NCBI GenBank assembly: GCA_022495005.1
Contig: JAGYXB010001863.1
Coordinates: forward strand, 186,001-250,000
Origin: Rhyacophila brunnea
Lineage: Eukaryota; Arthropoda; Insecta; Trichoptera; Rhyacophilidae
Direction of reading: 5' to 3'
Length of the DNA: 64,000 nucleotides
A program made the position numbers and the translations under genes. Each line of letters begins with the position of its first letter. The stretch's first letter is position 1. Under the pieces are notes generated by a model. The model was not told the origin of the DNA. It ran no database searches and was given only the letters and a program-made list of their open reading frames with translations. Positions 32,806 to 45,106 of this stretch are shown one piece after another.

Positions 32806-33110
32806 ATGTTTTGTTATTACTGCCTGCAGATAAAGGAACGGCTCTCGACAATATTTCTGAGACGCATTCTACAGTTTTTTGGACATATTGTCTGGCGCGG
32901 ACCGGACAACCTGGAGAAACTTGTGGTTTTGGGTGGCCTCCAGGGAAGGCGAAGCAGAGGAAGAACGTCTGCGCGCTGGAGCGACCATGGGAATAGAAGC
33001 GGAAGATCGAGAAGGATGGAAAGTCTTGATCGCCCAAAGGATGGCAAAATTAAAAAGTGGTCACGATCCTCAGCCATGAGTGTACGACCAAGAATTTATT
33101 ACTTGTCCTT
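32806..33110 (+). pseudogene. RTE-like LINE ORF2 C-terminus (RTE-B), frameshifted
   Basis: From about 32827 the frame encodes IKERLSTIFLRRILQFFGHI, then VLGGLQGRRSRGRTSARWSD. A frameshift near 32985-33005 moves the rest to another frame: DREGWKVLIAQRMAKLKSGH and a stop at 33077. The FGH..GRRSRGR..RWSD..DREGW order is the usual RTE-type C-terminus. The end TCACGATCCTCAGCCATGAG also occurs at 30082. The other overlapping openings are shadows. Confidence 0.8.
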
Positions 33111-33236
33111 TTTAAACACATTTTTTTCATTTAATAGTAATAATGGATTATTTAAAAACGAGACCTTATTTACAAAAGATTGCAAGTCCATAATATACTG
33201 AAACCGATACACCTGTATTCATTCAATCTTCATAAC

Positions 33237-34019
33237 TAGGGATTCCAATCCCGGGATCCCGAATCCCGGGATCCCGGGATCCCGAGCTATTTTCGATACC
33301 TATGAATCCCGGGATTGATTAACATAATCCCGGGATTTCGAGATTGGTTTTTTTATCAATTTTTATGGAAAATAAAATAAAAGCGAAAATATAACAGAAA
33401 AAAATACTTTTAATAAAAAATAACTACATTAGAAATAAACTGAGTTTGAATGAAGTTTGATTTATACCCATGTGTAGGTTGCCGATTCATTTTATTTTTT
33501 CACATAAATTATTAAAAATGGAAACATTGGAAAAAAACAATGCTTGGCACTTTTAACAAAGTAATTCCACTATGATACGAGTATCATACGTTTTACAGCA
33601 GTTTAATATTTGGCTGACTAATTAGATTTATGAAGCGGAAAGGCCATAAGTACGCTATGATTATTTGCTTTACTATTTTAAATCTCGCTAATCCATTCAT
33701 TAAGTATTTACTATCAGAAACAGCAATCTCCTATTAAATTCACATTATTATTTATATTACAATATTATATTTTACTCCGTTAAACTTGTGTATTTCCAAG
33801 ATTGATCGTATACGATATTAACAATAAATGTCTTAAATAGTATAAATTATACTAGATTTATTTTTGACCGAGTTTATCAATGTTATTTGTAAATATAAAA
33901 ATTTTGTATTAACAATGGAAAAAGTGCCAATCCCGGGACTAGTCCCGGGATCCCGGGATTGTCAAATTGTAATCCCGAAATCCCGGGATCAGAATTTTGG
34001 CTCGGGATTGGATTCCCTA
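33237..34019. mobile_element. hAT-like element with CCCGGGAT subterminal arrays, 783 bp
   Basis: Perfect 8-bp TSD TTCATAAC (33229-33236, 34020-34027). TIRs are TAGGGATTCCAATCCCG and, inverted, TAGGGAATCCAATCCCGAGC. Inside both ends the 8-bp unit CCCGGGAT is stacked three to five times. The interior is AT-rich with no transposase frame. Same design as 38662-39345. Confidence 0.88.
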
Positions 34020-34027
34020 TTCATAAC

Positions 34028-34676
34028 CTAATTAAAATTCAAATAAATATTAGTAACATAATATTTTCTGAGATATTAGGTATATTAAACCGCTCCATGA
34101 CATCTCGGAAAATAACGAAAGTTTCCCATCTCAGAAACATCTAGAACTACATGTTTTTCAGTGTATATTTTGATCGAGAGCAAGAACACAAGGAGAATTA
34201 ATTTGCATTTTATAAAGCTACTCATAACTCGCCTTCATATTTTTATACCATGCCACTTTGGTAGAAAAGTATGGTCTCCCTGTTACTAAAGGCTGTGGGT
34301 AAAGTGCGAATCACGGTTATCCATTTGTGAAATTATATCTTGCCAGTTAAAGAGTGGTCGCCACGTTTAGGTAGCTACAATATTTCCATCAAAAATGTTT
34401 CCGAAGCCGTAAAATTTAATATAATAAGTGGGTACCTACTCACATTCAAGTTGCCATACGTTTTAATTAAATATTTTTTATTTGTGTCTATGAATAGAGT
34501 GCGAATTTAAATATTTACCTAAAATATGACTTTATATCTACATAACTACAATATTTACGTATGTTTTATCGTCTTGATTTGACGCTGCAATGTAGGTCGT
34601 ATGTCAAGAAATGTCAACATTGACAAAACATACGGGCACATGACATGTGATTGGCATGTTGTGGAGATGGTTATTT

Positions 34677-34710
<34 letters not shown>

Positions 34711-35802
34711 ATAATATCAATGTCAGAGAGACGATTACTAGCTGAAGCCTTATGATCATTTTTCTAACAACGTCTTACGGCAATTTGGTACCCCCATATC
34801 TACGCATTGGACTGCGATTGTCGCCATGTCGATACAGTCCACTTTCATTGGGTAAATTTACGCCAACATTGTTTCTTAAAATTTAGTCGATTAATATTTA
34901 TCTCATTTAATGGCTTTCTTTGTACTCATAATATATAATTTTATATGTAGATATATTAACTGTTTGAAGAATGCTGTTTATTTTTAATGTAAATGTGTAT
35001 TATTTCACTACGTTTATTGTTTTTTTTTTTGTCTTTATACATTTACTTTTGAACGTATTGTGATTATTTGTGATGTTGATGTAACATTTTGAATACAAAA
35101 TTACAAATGGAGGAACATAATTATTAACTACACATCAATGCAACTAACCCTCCCAAATACCTTGTACGAAAAAGCAAGGGCATGGTTATTTATATATATA
35201 AAAAAACATTTACATTTTTAACAGGGCAAAGAATTTTATTTCGAAATATGGTGGTGGAAGGCAGGGACGTCAAAAATACCTAAAATCGTGTACCCCATAT
35301 GCCGAATTATAGATCTGACCTTTTGCCAATTGCTTTTCTTTTGAAGTCAAAAGACACATTGTAGTACTAATATATCCTTAAAGGGTCGTAAAAGTCTAAA
35401 TCGTCGTTGTCCCAGCGATCGTATTGATTTTTAGTGAATACATTGTGCATGTTTGAATAACGGGGTGCTATAAAATTAAGATGCACTTAATGTTTACTTC
35501 GCAGTTCATGCAAACTATTTGATTTCAACTATTTTATATGAATACCTGCAATATTTATATATTTTAAACATATTGCGGACATTACAAAAAAAAAGTTAGT
35601 ACAATTATTAATACAGTGTGTTTGTGTTATATGTGCCATTCACTGGGAATTAAAAATTATTAATGACAGGTTTAATGTAGCAACACTTATTCATCGAATT
35701 GTTTCTTTGGTGAAATCGAGTATCATTAATAAATTCATCAAGAATTATTTTTTTGGCAACACTTATGATCATAGTTTAATCCTAATTACTAAATCCGGGA
35801 TT
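34028..35802. other. No recognised feature; TA microsatellite at 34679-34708
   Basis: 34679-34708 is a run of about 14 TA units. The rest of this ~1.8 kb shows no frame or repeat I can name. Confidence 0.5.
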
Positions 35803-35937
35803 ATGTAGACCAGTGTTTTCCAACCTTATTTGTGCCATGCCCCACATCAACGCTTCAAAAATCTCCAAAAAAATGAATTTCTTCAAATAAAATATGCACA
35901 TAGGCACATTTTTAACATAACTTTCGTAAGTAAATAC

Positions 35938-36855
35938 CACAGAACAGATAATAAATATAATTCCGATAGGCTATATTCAATACGCCGCATATTGATGCAG
36001 GGGTTTTGAGTGTGTGTGTCTTACGAAAAATGAAGCACGCACAGTGACGTCCCTAGACAAAATGCCGCCCCTAGGCAACATCAAAATGCCGGCCCATCTT
36101 TTTTACAGTATTTTTTATCATCCTTTCATGACTCCAATATCTAAGTAATGTGTTGTATGGATACATTACTACCAAACATATACCTCTAAATCTTATTTAA
36201 ATGCCATTTATACTTCAATAGACAATATTGCGAGTCCACGGTTTCAGATTCACTTCAAAATACACCTGACAACTTTCAAAACTCGGGAATAACCGGCAAA
36301 AATATTTAGATAAATTTATTAAGTAAGTATGTAAGTACCTACCTATAATTCAAATATAATACGCAAATCTTCATGTGTCATTGCTGGTCATCAAGGACGT
36401 GACGTCCAAGGACAACTGAGTAAATTAGACATCGCGAACCGACAAAAAATATAGTCCTGTTAAACCTTTTATGTTAATTCATACATTTTGTTTCCAACCA
36501 GAAAGTTGAATTTTTTAATGAAAAGATATATTTATTATTACTAAGTTTAGGTACCTATTTCTATATATTCGAAATGATTCTCTTCGATTTGCCGCCCTTC
36601 AAGTAACTGACGCTCAATCTGCCTACCCCCACGGGACGTCACTGAGCACGCATTATGCACGTGCAATAGTGTGTGTAATATACCAACATTAAATGAGCGT
36701 AAATGCATAAACCGAGAGCAGTTTTCAGTATTCGACGTACAACGCATTCTTGACACGTGTGTAAGTTTAACCCGGATTCTTCCTTACTCGAGTTGGTTAC
36801 CTGCTATCGCCTTACCCGTTAGATATTTAAGTTCCCATTATTTCTGAGTTCCCTG
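35938..36855 (-). mobile_element. hAT-like MITE family C, interrupted
   Basis: Flanks GTAAATAC (35930-35937) and GTAAACGC (36856-36863) fit an 8-bp TSD with two mismatches. Ends CACAGAACAGATAATAAATA and, inverted, CAGGGAACTCAGAAATAATG match 1290-1596. It lies inside the hAT at 35811 and is itself split by the MITE at 36042. Confidence 0.82.
36042..36644. mobile_element. hAT MITE (CAGTGACGT family), innermost of nest, 603 bp
   Basis: Perfect 8-bp TSD AGCACGCA (36034-36041, 36645-36652). Ends CAGTGACGTCCCTAGACAAA and, inverted, CAGTGACGTCCCGTGGGGGT. The unoccupied site can be read in family C near 1487-1502. Confidence 0.92.
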
Positions 36856-37218
36856 GTAAACGCCTATGTATATTATATTAGATGTACAAGTCGGAAGAAA
36901 ATTAGTGCGATCCTTGTGTGAGCTGTAGAGAGTTTTTATGTGAGGTACTAATTTGGTCAACTTTAATTTTAAATTTCCACAGTTTGTGATATAAAAACGA
37001 TTCCTTTTTTCAGTAACAAATCATTTACTTACAGTGCTAAAGCACTGCATTCAACTAAATAACATTATGATGGGAATGGCAACAGTAATTTTCTCGGAAA
37101 GTCATGGTTGCAATATCGAAAAAATATTTTCGAAAATGCATTTTTTAACAAAAAAAAATGTACCAAATATTATTGCCCCCCAAAACATTGGAACACGTTG
37201 GGAAACACTGATGTAGAC

Positions 37219-38034
37219 GATGTCAAGTTATTTTACGGCTAATTTAAAATTCTAACTTTGTTGTCGAGGAATAATGATGAATGAATTTTCACAACTCTTG
37301 TTAGGTTAGGGTTAGGTCATAGTCTTGTATAGATTTTCTATACAGTCAATAACGTCGGAACAGCAAAATTTTAATTTATTACAAATAATTGACGAAGAAC
37401 CTAAATAAAATTCTCGATACCCGTGACACTAAATCTCGAAAATCTGGTTGGAATACACTGGACTAATAATTCATACTACTACCAACTCAAGAGGATGAAA
37501 GTCTCACAACCTACTAAAATAAAAGTTTGATGACCTACGAATAAAGTGCAAGTAGCTACTATCGTAAAAATAAGTCTGCGATGCACTTAATTTTATCTTT
37601 TGTAAAAAGACTTTTACGTTTTGACTTGATGGCGCATCCCATTAAAATTCATCAATGGTTGACTAACAAAAAATAATTAAAAGTCAGGTAATGACCGAGC
37701 TTACAGCCAAAATTACGATACACATTAAAATGACCAAATAAATGATTTGACGCCGCTATCTGGACGTAATGCAAACTGGACGATTCCCATTTTGACGCCG
37801 GTAAAGATTAATCAAATGCGTGAATATATTATTAATATCAAGTCACTAATATAGGTATAATACATATAGAAGAAAATAGCTAACGAAAACCAAGAAATAC
37901 AATTAAAAGTACAACTGAAAATGTACATGACAGCCGTAATAGGACAGGCGTATGTTGACATATTGTATGCATAGAAGCAGTTATTTGAATATTGAATTTT
38001 GTAACTTATTATTATTTTGTTTAATAAGATAAGT
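37219..38034. other. Mostly unassigned; TTAGG-like run at 37301-37321
   Basis: TTGTTAGGTTAGGGTTAGG at 37300-37318 is a short TTAGG-type run, again after TTGTTAGG as in the palindrome at 11128. The rest shows nothing. Confidence 0.4.
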
Positions 38035-38095
38035 TTATATCGATCAATAAAGTGACCTCGTGCAAATCCGGGTACTTCAACTAGTTAATTATATG
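38035..38095 (-). repeat. Inverted scrap of the ACTAGCTGAAGTACCCGG repeat
   Basis: GCAAATCCGGGTACTTCAAC then TAGTTAA is the inverse of the start of 31012-31555. Confidence 0.5.
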
Positions 38096-38653
38096 GAAAA
38101 AAAATAATTATAATTACAAATAATTGTTAGATGGTCTGAAACACACAAGAATATTTCCTATTTACTCATTCTGTCTGTTATCTGTTAAATCGCGCTATTT
38201 AGAGATGAATAAGTAAGCAGCTTCAAAAACAAAAACACATATTCACAAAATCCGTAGGTAAGGTGTAGGTACTGTCTTTAATAAAGCGAACAGCAACATT
38301 TTGCTTATTAAATTCTTTTCAGCTACTCGCGAATAGTTAAGTTTATGGACTTGGGCATCCATTTATCAGCATTCGCGCACAATCCTTCAGGACTTATTTA
38401 CGGCTGAAGAAATTTTTCAGACTTAAAAGTTGGTTAGATGCCAACATAAGCGAAGTCTCAAGCCTTTAAGTTTAAATTTAATACACCGGTTTAAATTAAG
38501 CGAGCGTGCCTTATCTTACCTATTCGGTATATAACCTGTCTAAAGTAATACAGTAGTAATTATTCGCATTACCCTTTCTTTCGGATGCTTTGCAGTTTAC
38601 ATTATAGATTGTAGAAGAGGAAATCTACGTTCATGACATTTCAAAATTATGTC
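38096..38653. other. No recognised feature
   Basis: Nothing supportable. Confidence 0.5.
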
Positions 38654-38661
38654 ATTTCAAT

Positions 38662-39345
38662 TAGGGATTGCCATACCGAATGAATATATCAATACCAGTA
38701 TTCGTCGAGACATATTACAGAAAAAAGAAGTATGTACCTGTCAAAATTTTTACCACATTTTGTATTTATGCAGTATAATCCACCGCTTTCACTAATTGGA
38801 CACTTTGTCTGGTTTTTGAGGTGGCGGATTACTAAGAAAGTTGTACTGTACCTATCAATAAACATAGCTATTAAAATATATTTAAAACATTTTATAGCAA
38901 CCTAAAGTACTTACCTACATTATTATGTTGACCTTTGTAAATATGTATAGATCATAATATTTTAGATCTGCTAATTTTTATAAATACTATAAGTCCCGTT
39001 GGATGTTCTATAAACGTTGTATCAATAGTTATATAATAATTGGAAATATTTGCCAGAAATTTTTTCTTTTTCTAAATATGTTAATTCATCACTACAATTC
39101 TATAAGTATATTTGAGGGATTTTGTTTTAATTTTATTTAACTTTTGTTGGTTTCCAGTCAGTATATTTGCGTTTTGGCAGCATAAAACTTAATTTAATAT
39201 ACAATACAGTAGTAAGTACTGAAAAATAACATATATGCGTATGCTTTCTTAATACCGAAAATACAGGTATTTTGGATTTTTGAAACCGGTCGGTTTCGAT
39301 AAATAATTGAATACCGGTTTTGAAAAACCGGTATTGCAATCCCTA
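38662..39345. mobile_element. hAT-like element with ACCGGT subterminal motifs, 684 bp
   Basis: Perfect 8-bp TSD ATTTCAAT (38654-38661, 39346-39353). TIRs are TAGGGATTGCCATACCG and, inverted, TAGGGATTGCAATACCGG. Subterminal ATACCGGT-type palindromes stack on the right side, in the place where CCCGGGAT units stack at 33237. No transposase frame; the 68-codon minus opening is not a gene. Confidence 0.88.
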
Positions 39346-39402
39346 ATTTCAATGTAATTGAGAAAAATTACGAAATTAATTTTAATTTCGAACAGCCACA
39401 AT

Positions 39403-39740
39403 CATGGCACCCACATCCTGAAACGGGCCCTCCTACCTATCGCTAAGGTTAAAGGCAATGTGACACTATACATATACCTACAAGCATTTTCCAAATGGTG
39501 TTCGAGGTAAAATTATTTAGCGATTTTTGTATTTTTGAAAACGTTTTCTTGAATTATGGAGTTGTCGAGTATTGACACATAATAATCAAAAATTGTATCG
39601 CATAACCACATATTTTCCACAGGCGACTTTTTTACTATAAGCAAATTTTTAATGTGCGTTTGTCTCACTTGTCTGGTCGACCCATCACGCCGGGCCCCTC
39701 CTAAGACCAGCCCTAAGGGGGGGGCCTTTAGAGAGCCATG
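39403..39740. repeat. Family A repeat, complete
   Basis: Starts CATGGCACCCACATCCTGAA and ends CTTTAGAGAGCCATG, so CATGGC is inverted at the ends. Internal blocks (GACACATAATAATCAAAAAT, CACAGGCGACTTTTTTACTA, GTGCGTTTGTCTCACTTGTC) match 15489-15862. The 79-codon minus frame is a shadow. Confidence 0.78.
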
Positions 39741-40657
39741 TCCACAATACAATACAAAAAATATCTATGGTCATTCCATCATCGAAATAATATTTATTCC
39801 ATCTTTAAATTGTATTTAAGTAAAGGTACCTAGTTGATTTTTAGGCAAATATCAGAAATCAGAAAAGGATTTTTCGTAAAATTCGTAATACTTGTTTTTT
39901 CTTTTAATTTATGTATTCAGGTACTTGTTTCAACAATGTTGGCTCCATCCCTCTCAGCAATCAGCGACACTCAAAGCCGTTGTTAGTATGACACCTGTGG
40001 AATTTTTAACTTAGGCTGTCCATCGCATTTAGCTTTTCCTCACCCTATCCGTGGACCTAACCAAATATCACAAGATTTCTAGGTTGTCATCGGGCTATAT
40101 GAGCAAATAATTGAAGAGTCCGTCAAAGGCAATCCAAGAGTCTCGAATCTGAAGTTCGGTGATTATGGAGTCATTGGTAAGTTGGACCATCCATGAAATT
40201 ATCATCATACCCAGAGGTCAAACTTTAACAGTGCCTAGTCTCTACGTTTTGTGAAGTTTCGTTTGGTCAATCTAAAATATTGAAGCAATAGTTTGATTTG
40301 CCGGTTTATAGAAATACATTAGTCTTATAATGAAAATTATTATTTAACACGTGTGCTAAATCAAGACCATTGATATATAATAAGTAGATACCTAGCTACA
40401 TGGAAGTGTAAAAAATAGACAATTATGAATTGTCAATGCATTACCTAATAGATATATTTTCTATTTGAATGTATTGGCCGTCATTAGAATTTACGTAACA
40501 TGAACATTCTTCACTCACACACACTTTGCAATTTTGTCATTTTTTAGTTAAATATACCAAGTGATTTGAAAGGCATTAATCTCTATAAAGAAAAATAGTT
40601 GGGTATCAAAAGTCATTTTAAACCATGTAAAAATCGTTGACAAAGTTGACTGTTGGT
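39741..40657. other. No recognised feature
   Basis: No frame of note; some GC-richer stretches at 39940-40060 without identity. Confidence 0.45.
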
Positions 40658-40919
40658 GTCATAACTCACATTTTTCAATGAATAATGAGAGTTCTGTCAT
40701 CAAGGCCTTTCTAACCAATAAGGGAGCTCTATTTCTAATTGTGTAGTGTGTGTCTGCAGCCTTAGGAGTATTATGTATATTTAAAAAAAATGTAAATCGA
40801 CTCACTCATTAATATTCAAGGGAGTTCAATACTTTTCTTTTAATTACAAAAAAACAGTGCTCTATTGGTTTTTTGCGATTATCTCAAAACTCGATTTTTG
40901 GAATATGTGAGTTATGACT
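40658..40919. mobile_element. Candidate small TIR element
   Basis: GTCATAACTCACATTTTTCA on the left mirrors GAATATGTGAGTTATGAC on the right over about 14 perfect bases, with AT-rich DNA between. No TSD and no second copy seen. Confidence 0.45.
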
Positions 40920-41640
40920 CTAGGCAACTCATTTAGACACTTATAATAAAAATACCCAAAGCAAAACGCTCGATAACTTGGTTAGGAAAATTGTCGCCAA
41001 TACGAATGATAAGTGCATTGTAAATCTTCCTATTTACATGATGTGGATGAAAATAAAATAAGAGACCAATCTGTTTACACATAATTAGTTCTGATTACTT
41101 CCTCTGCGTCATATTTAAACTGTAAAAACTGAAAGCACAGCCACATGATAAACCTGCATGAAGTTGCCGCAACTTGTGTTTTAACAAGCTAAATTCCCTA
41201 AAGCACATGCGTCCAGAAATATGTAAGTCCAAAAGTTGTAACACTGCAGCAAATTATTTTACTGCAGTGTTCGAATTAATACTAAATAATATTATACGAT
41301 GCTTCATTTGTTTAACATTTTGACTGTCCGTCTAAAAATACTAATTAATATATCAGTTGGTAAACATTAATATTAACGAATGTTAAATAAACAAGTTTCC
41401 AGCACTAAGTATGTGCATACTAGTGGAGGTAGGCTGTTGAAATCCAACATAAATAGTGCACCCTACAATTTACAGATGGTGTTGGTTAGTTTTTTATAAT
41501 TCAATTAATCACTGCGAAAACCAACCTATGATAGATAATAGTCAAAAAATAATCGTCTATCTATATAATATCTAAAATTATGCCATTAAATCATACGTCA
41601 TTTTGGATATTTTGTAGATACAATAATATTTTTTATTATA
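40920..41640. other. No recognised feature
   Basis: Nothing supportable. Confidence 0.5.
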
Positions 41641-42020
41641 ACGTTTTTCTTAGGTCGTATTCTTATTTGTCCGGTACAAATCTTGCAATCAATTTTTAAC
41701 TAACTTTCCGACTAGCTAGATATTTGAAACTTTTAGAATATATCAGAACACGATGCCAATGCATTTTTCTATTTCTTCTTCAAGTAGAATTGAATTCATT
41801 TTCGGTTAATTCTGTTTTGTATGAAAAGTTATTTCGATACCATTATTGGTTCCTAGGGGGTCCTAGCAACTAAATTATTAAATAATATATACGTGCGTTA
41901 CTATGGAAATCAATATGAAATGACATTTTATTGTTCAGTATTTATATCAAGTACAAATTTTTTTGATCGTTTAAGCTAGTCAAGTCAAGTTTATATGATT
42001 CAACAGAAAATATAGAAAGT
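41641..42020. mobile_element. Family E MITE-like repeat
   Basis: Same orientation and order of blocks as 7615-8036, with ACGTTTTTCTTAGG at the start and TATATGATTCAACAGAAAAT at the end. Confidence 0.7.
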
Positions 42021-43448
42021 TCTTGTAATTAGTATTGGTTTGGTTAGACAGAGCTTAGTGAATTAAAAAAAAACCTAAACAACCTGTATAATAATAGGTA
42101 TGTATTCTTAATTCGACGAAAACAAGTGAGTATGGACGAAAAATTGTGTACTTTTTGTCGAACCACCCATTACATACGTACCAAAACTATTATGGTTTAA
42201 GTTAGGCAAGGTTTAATTGATTTTTAAAAATTGACCAACAACATCTGCAAATTGTAATATTAGTATAATACAAACAAATACGAACGCCCGATAAAGCTTA
42301 ATGTGCACTGTGTATGTCGGATCTTACCAGCCTACCTCCACCCTTCGCCACTGGCCTACATTAATATTAAGGCATAACAATAATGTTCTATCAGAAGTCG
42401 TCCAGCATCAGGACGATCTTCGTTTTATATAGTGGTTCCCAAACAGTGTTCCGTGGAACATTTTAGCTGTGTCAGGGGTACCACGAGACGTTGCGAAACT
42501 GATATTACTTGAATCCTTCGTAATACCTAATATAGTGGGAAAAGTTTACTGTGGTCTATTTTTGCTTTGTCGTATAGCGTAATAGTTGTTATTGAAGAAA
42601 CGACCATAGGTACAAGATATGATATATGTTTCGAGACACTTCTTTTTACAACAATCACCTTATGACTAAAACAAAATATGGATCTTATCTGTATGTATGT
42701 ATGTGTTTATCTAGTTTTCGAACAAAAAATGGTATGTTTAAGGGTGAAAGTCGATTTTTTCTAGAGAAATTGAAGAATTTCTCCTTATTGGTTCGTTTTT
42801 CTAATAACTGGGATAGTGTGCGTCCCGTGTATACTTTAACCGGAATCCTGGACAAGGGCTACAAATCCAGGACGATGCTGGCCAAGCCGGGACAGTATTG
42901 GCAACCACAAACATAATTGCACTAAAGGTAATTTCTTATGTGTGTAGTGACATCAATTGGTGAAAATAATAAATGAAAGCTCGAACGGTAATGCAGTTTA
43001 CTACATTGTCATTAAAAACAACTTCCAATAAAGTATAGACAGCTTTAAATTGTTTAAAATCTTTTTATACACCTAACAGATTAATATAATTGTTTCAAAA
43101 ATAATTAATCGAATCATAAAAAAAGTGTATTTTCCATATTTTCAGAATTCATTAAAATAAAACACAATATGTAGATATGTATTACTTATGCTACATCATT
43201 TAGTAATGATCAGGACCGGTTTCCTTGGTTTAATGAGATATCCTGATAGGAATGTAAAATATACCATATTGATAGTAAGTTACAGAATATTAATTAAACC
43301 GATTCCAGAAAAATTTAAACGAATTTGAGAATATCATACCAAACCCATCCTCACCATTGTCAAATAATTATATTATGAAACATTTGCTAAATAGTGTATT
43401 TCATTTGAAATAATGCAGTGAACACAGTTAAAGTAATATTTATATAAT
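42021..43448. other. Mostly unassigned; lone hAT-like terminus near 42423
   Basis: TAGTGGTTCCCAAACAGTGT followed by TCCGTGGAACA (42424-42454) looks like a hAT terminus, but no partner or TSD is seen. The 96-codon plus opening at 42626-42916 has no recognised motif. Confidence 0.4.
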
Positions 43449-43677
43449 CATGTCCGCTCCTAAGAAGATCATACGGGCCTCCACAGAGCGGAGGTTGTAT
43501 TAACACATTTTCGTTTTTACGATAAATGGATGGAAACCACTTTCTCAACCTATTAGGTTCATACTCTGGGTCCAAACACACATTGAACAACAATATATGA
43601 ATTTTTCCAAACCTGGGATTCGAGGTCGGGACCCTTGACATCATAAGCCGACGCGATAACTGCTTGACCATCATGGG
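43449..43677 (-). repeat. tRNA-derived SINE2 (minus)
   Basis: Read inverted: head CATGATGGTCAAGCAGTTAT, B-box region TCCCGACCTCGAATCCCAGG, body TGTGTTTGGACCCAGAGTAT, GAACCTAATAGGTTGAGAAA, AAACGAAAATGTGTTAATAC, end GGAGCGGACATG. The 95-codon frame on this strand follows the SINE and is not a gene. Confidence 0.75.
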
Positions 43678-44125
43678 TTATATTTACAGGACTGAATCTG
43701 GCGTAAAATCGATAGCGAGTGGACTAATGATAATCCAATTTCAGAAAATACGAGTATTTCTTAACATAATATTCACATTTCGAATTTCTCGCACCTGGAT
43801 AAACTACACAGGTAAGGAAACTTGAATCAAAGCTTCTTCAGAAATAAATTGGTGTCGTTGAATAGACGAAAGGCGAGGTTTTAACTCGTACGTGATTCCG
43901 CGCTCCAGCCATTTTACTATTTTCAGTGACGTCACACAACAACTACGGTACCCATAAAAATTTTATATAATTCGTACTAAATAAGTATTCGTCGACCATG
44001 CATTTATGTTCTCTGATCAATCCTGTTAGGTACGTACAGAATACTTCATGGTGTATAGAAATTCTTTATGGTAGGTACCTAAATTATCTTGATAGTAAAC
44101 TTGACGGAGAGAACGGTATTTATTG
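43678..44125. other. No recognised feature
   Basis: Nothing supportable. Confidence 0.5.
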
Positions 44126-44553
44126 TTGAAGTTATACTTCTTTTGGGGCGTTTGGTAGAGAGTAAAATTGAGAGCTGCCCGCGCACACCGTTACGAAAGT
44201 GCGCGACAGTATGAAGTTAGCTGCGAATCAGTCAGCTGTATACAAATGCAGGTTTGATAGTACAATTATTGTTCCGTTGCCTAGGCAACGAATTTATAAT
44301 TGTCGGCCATTTGCAATTCCTTACGTAAACAAACGATTAAACGTCAGGAGTGACAGTTGTTACTTTAAAAATAAAAACAACAAGAAATAATTATATAATT
44401 TAGTAATATAAGTTAAAGCGTATAGAAATAAACCAAGGGCACTCTAATAAGCGGCCTTTTTTCTTGAGTGTGTAATTTAACAAGATAGTTAAGATCTAGT
44501 CGAAGAATCTAGGTTATCACAAGTTTTGTTACGCCAAAGAAGTATAACTTCTA
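44126..44553. mobile_element. TIR element with GAAGTTATACTTCTTTGG ends, 428 bp
   Basis: Left end GAAGTTATACTTCTTTTGG and right end inverted TTAGAAGTTATACTTCTTTG. A second, inverted and partly deleted copy is at 60398-60640. At 44275-44290 it contains the perfect palindrome CGTTGCCTAGGCAACG. No clear TSD and no transposase. Confidence 0.7.
44275..44290. promoter_or_regulatory. X-box-like palindrome inside TIR element
   Basis: CGTTGCCTAGGCAACG fits the RFX-type X-box pattern GTTGCC..GGCAAC. It lies within the TIR element at 44126-44553; the second copy has the mutated CTGCCTAAGCAAC. Function is inference only. Confidence 0.3.
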
Positions 44554-44879
44554 ACTCGCATACATAAGTACACACGCCGATTTTTTTTAAATTAAGACAG
44601 ATCGCGTACAGTTAACAACATTTTAGATTAATTTCACTACCTATGCATAACATTAGTCCGATTATCTTCAGCAAGAGTTCGTACCCGTATGATCCAAGTT
44701 TCGCCACGTATTACCAATCTCATCGTGTTAGGTAGCGTGGGCCGGACATGGACATGCGTTTTCAGAATTCGAGACTAGGTAAAATGTTTGTTACACACAT
44801 TTTGCAACAAGTTGCAAAGTTGCAAAATAAGACCGTCAAAGCCAGTGATCGACTCATTTAATCAGAGCGTGCTACTCAG
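44554..44879. other. No recognised feature
   Basis: Nothing certain. Confidence 0.45.
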
Positions 44880-45106
44880 TATCTCCGGACACACAGTCAG
44901 AGTGGAGACGCAGATCTATCAAACTACTATACGTTTTGTACGAGAATCCACACATCATAGGGTAGGAATATCAATATGACTGGGCCATGTAATATACGAT
45001 AGTCAGGTTATATATGACACAAAACTAATATTTGAGAAGCTGGAAGTCAAATGAGACTTAGTCGAACACATACAAGATGGAGTGATAGTATTTGGTCAGA
45101 TTTAAA
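44880..45106 (+). pseudogene. Decayed LINE ORF2 C-terminal piece (LINE-F)
   Basis: Across two frames and a stop it reads LGHVIYDSQVIYDTKLIFEK then MRLSRTHTRWSDSIWSDLK, with the LGH and RWSD landmarks of LINE C-termini. It ends where the 3' end of RTE-A (minus strand) begins at 45107. Weak but coherent. Confidence 0.45.

Larger units (their letters stand above)
35811..37210. mobile_element. hAT-like element hosting a two-level nest
   Basis: Perfect 8-bp TSD ATGTAGAC (35803-35810, 37211-37218). TIRs are CAGTGTTTTCCAACCTTATT and, inverted, CAGTGTTTCCCAACGTGTTC. The gross length is 1400 bp; without the family C insertion it is about 480 bp. No transposase frame remains, so it is non-autonomous. 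Confidence 0.88.

Noticed and set aside
32798..33077. Two minus-strand openings of 79 and 86 codons
   Set aside because: Antisense shadows of the RTE-B C-terminus on the plus strand.
34679..34708. TA run as an origin or regulatory element
   Set aside because: A simple TA microsatellite explains it.
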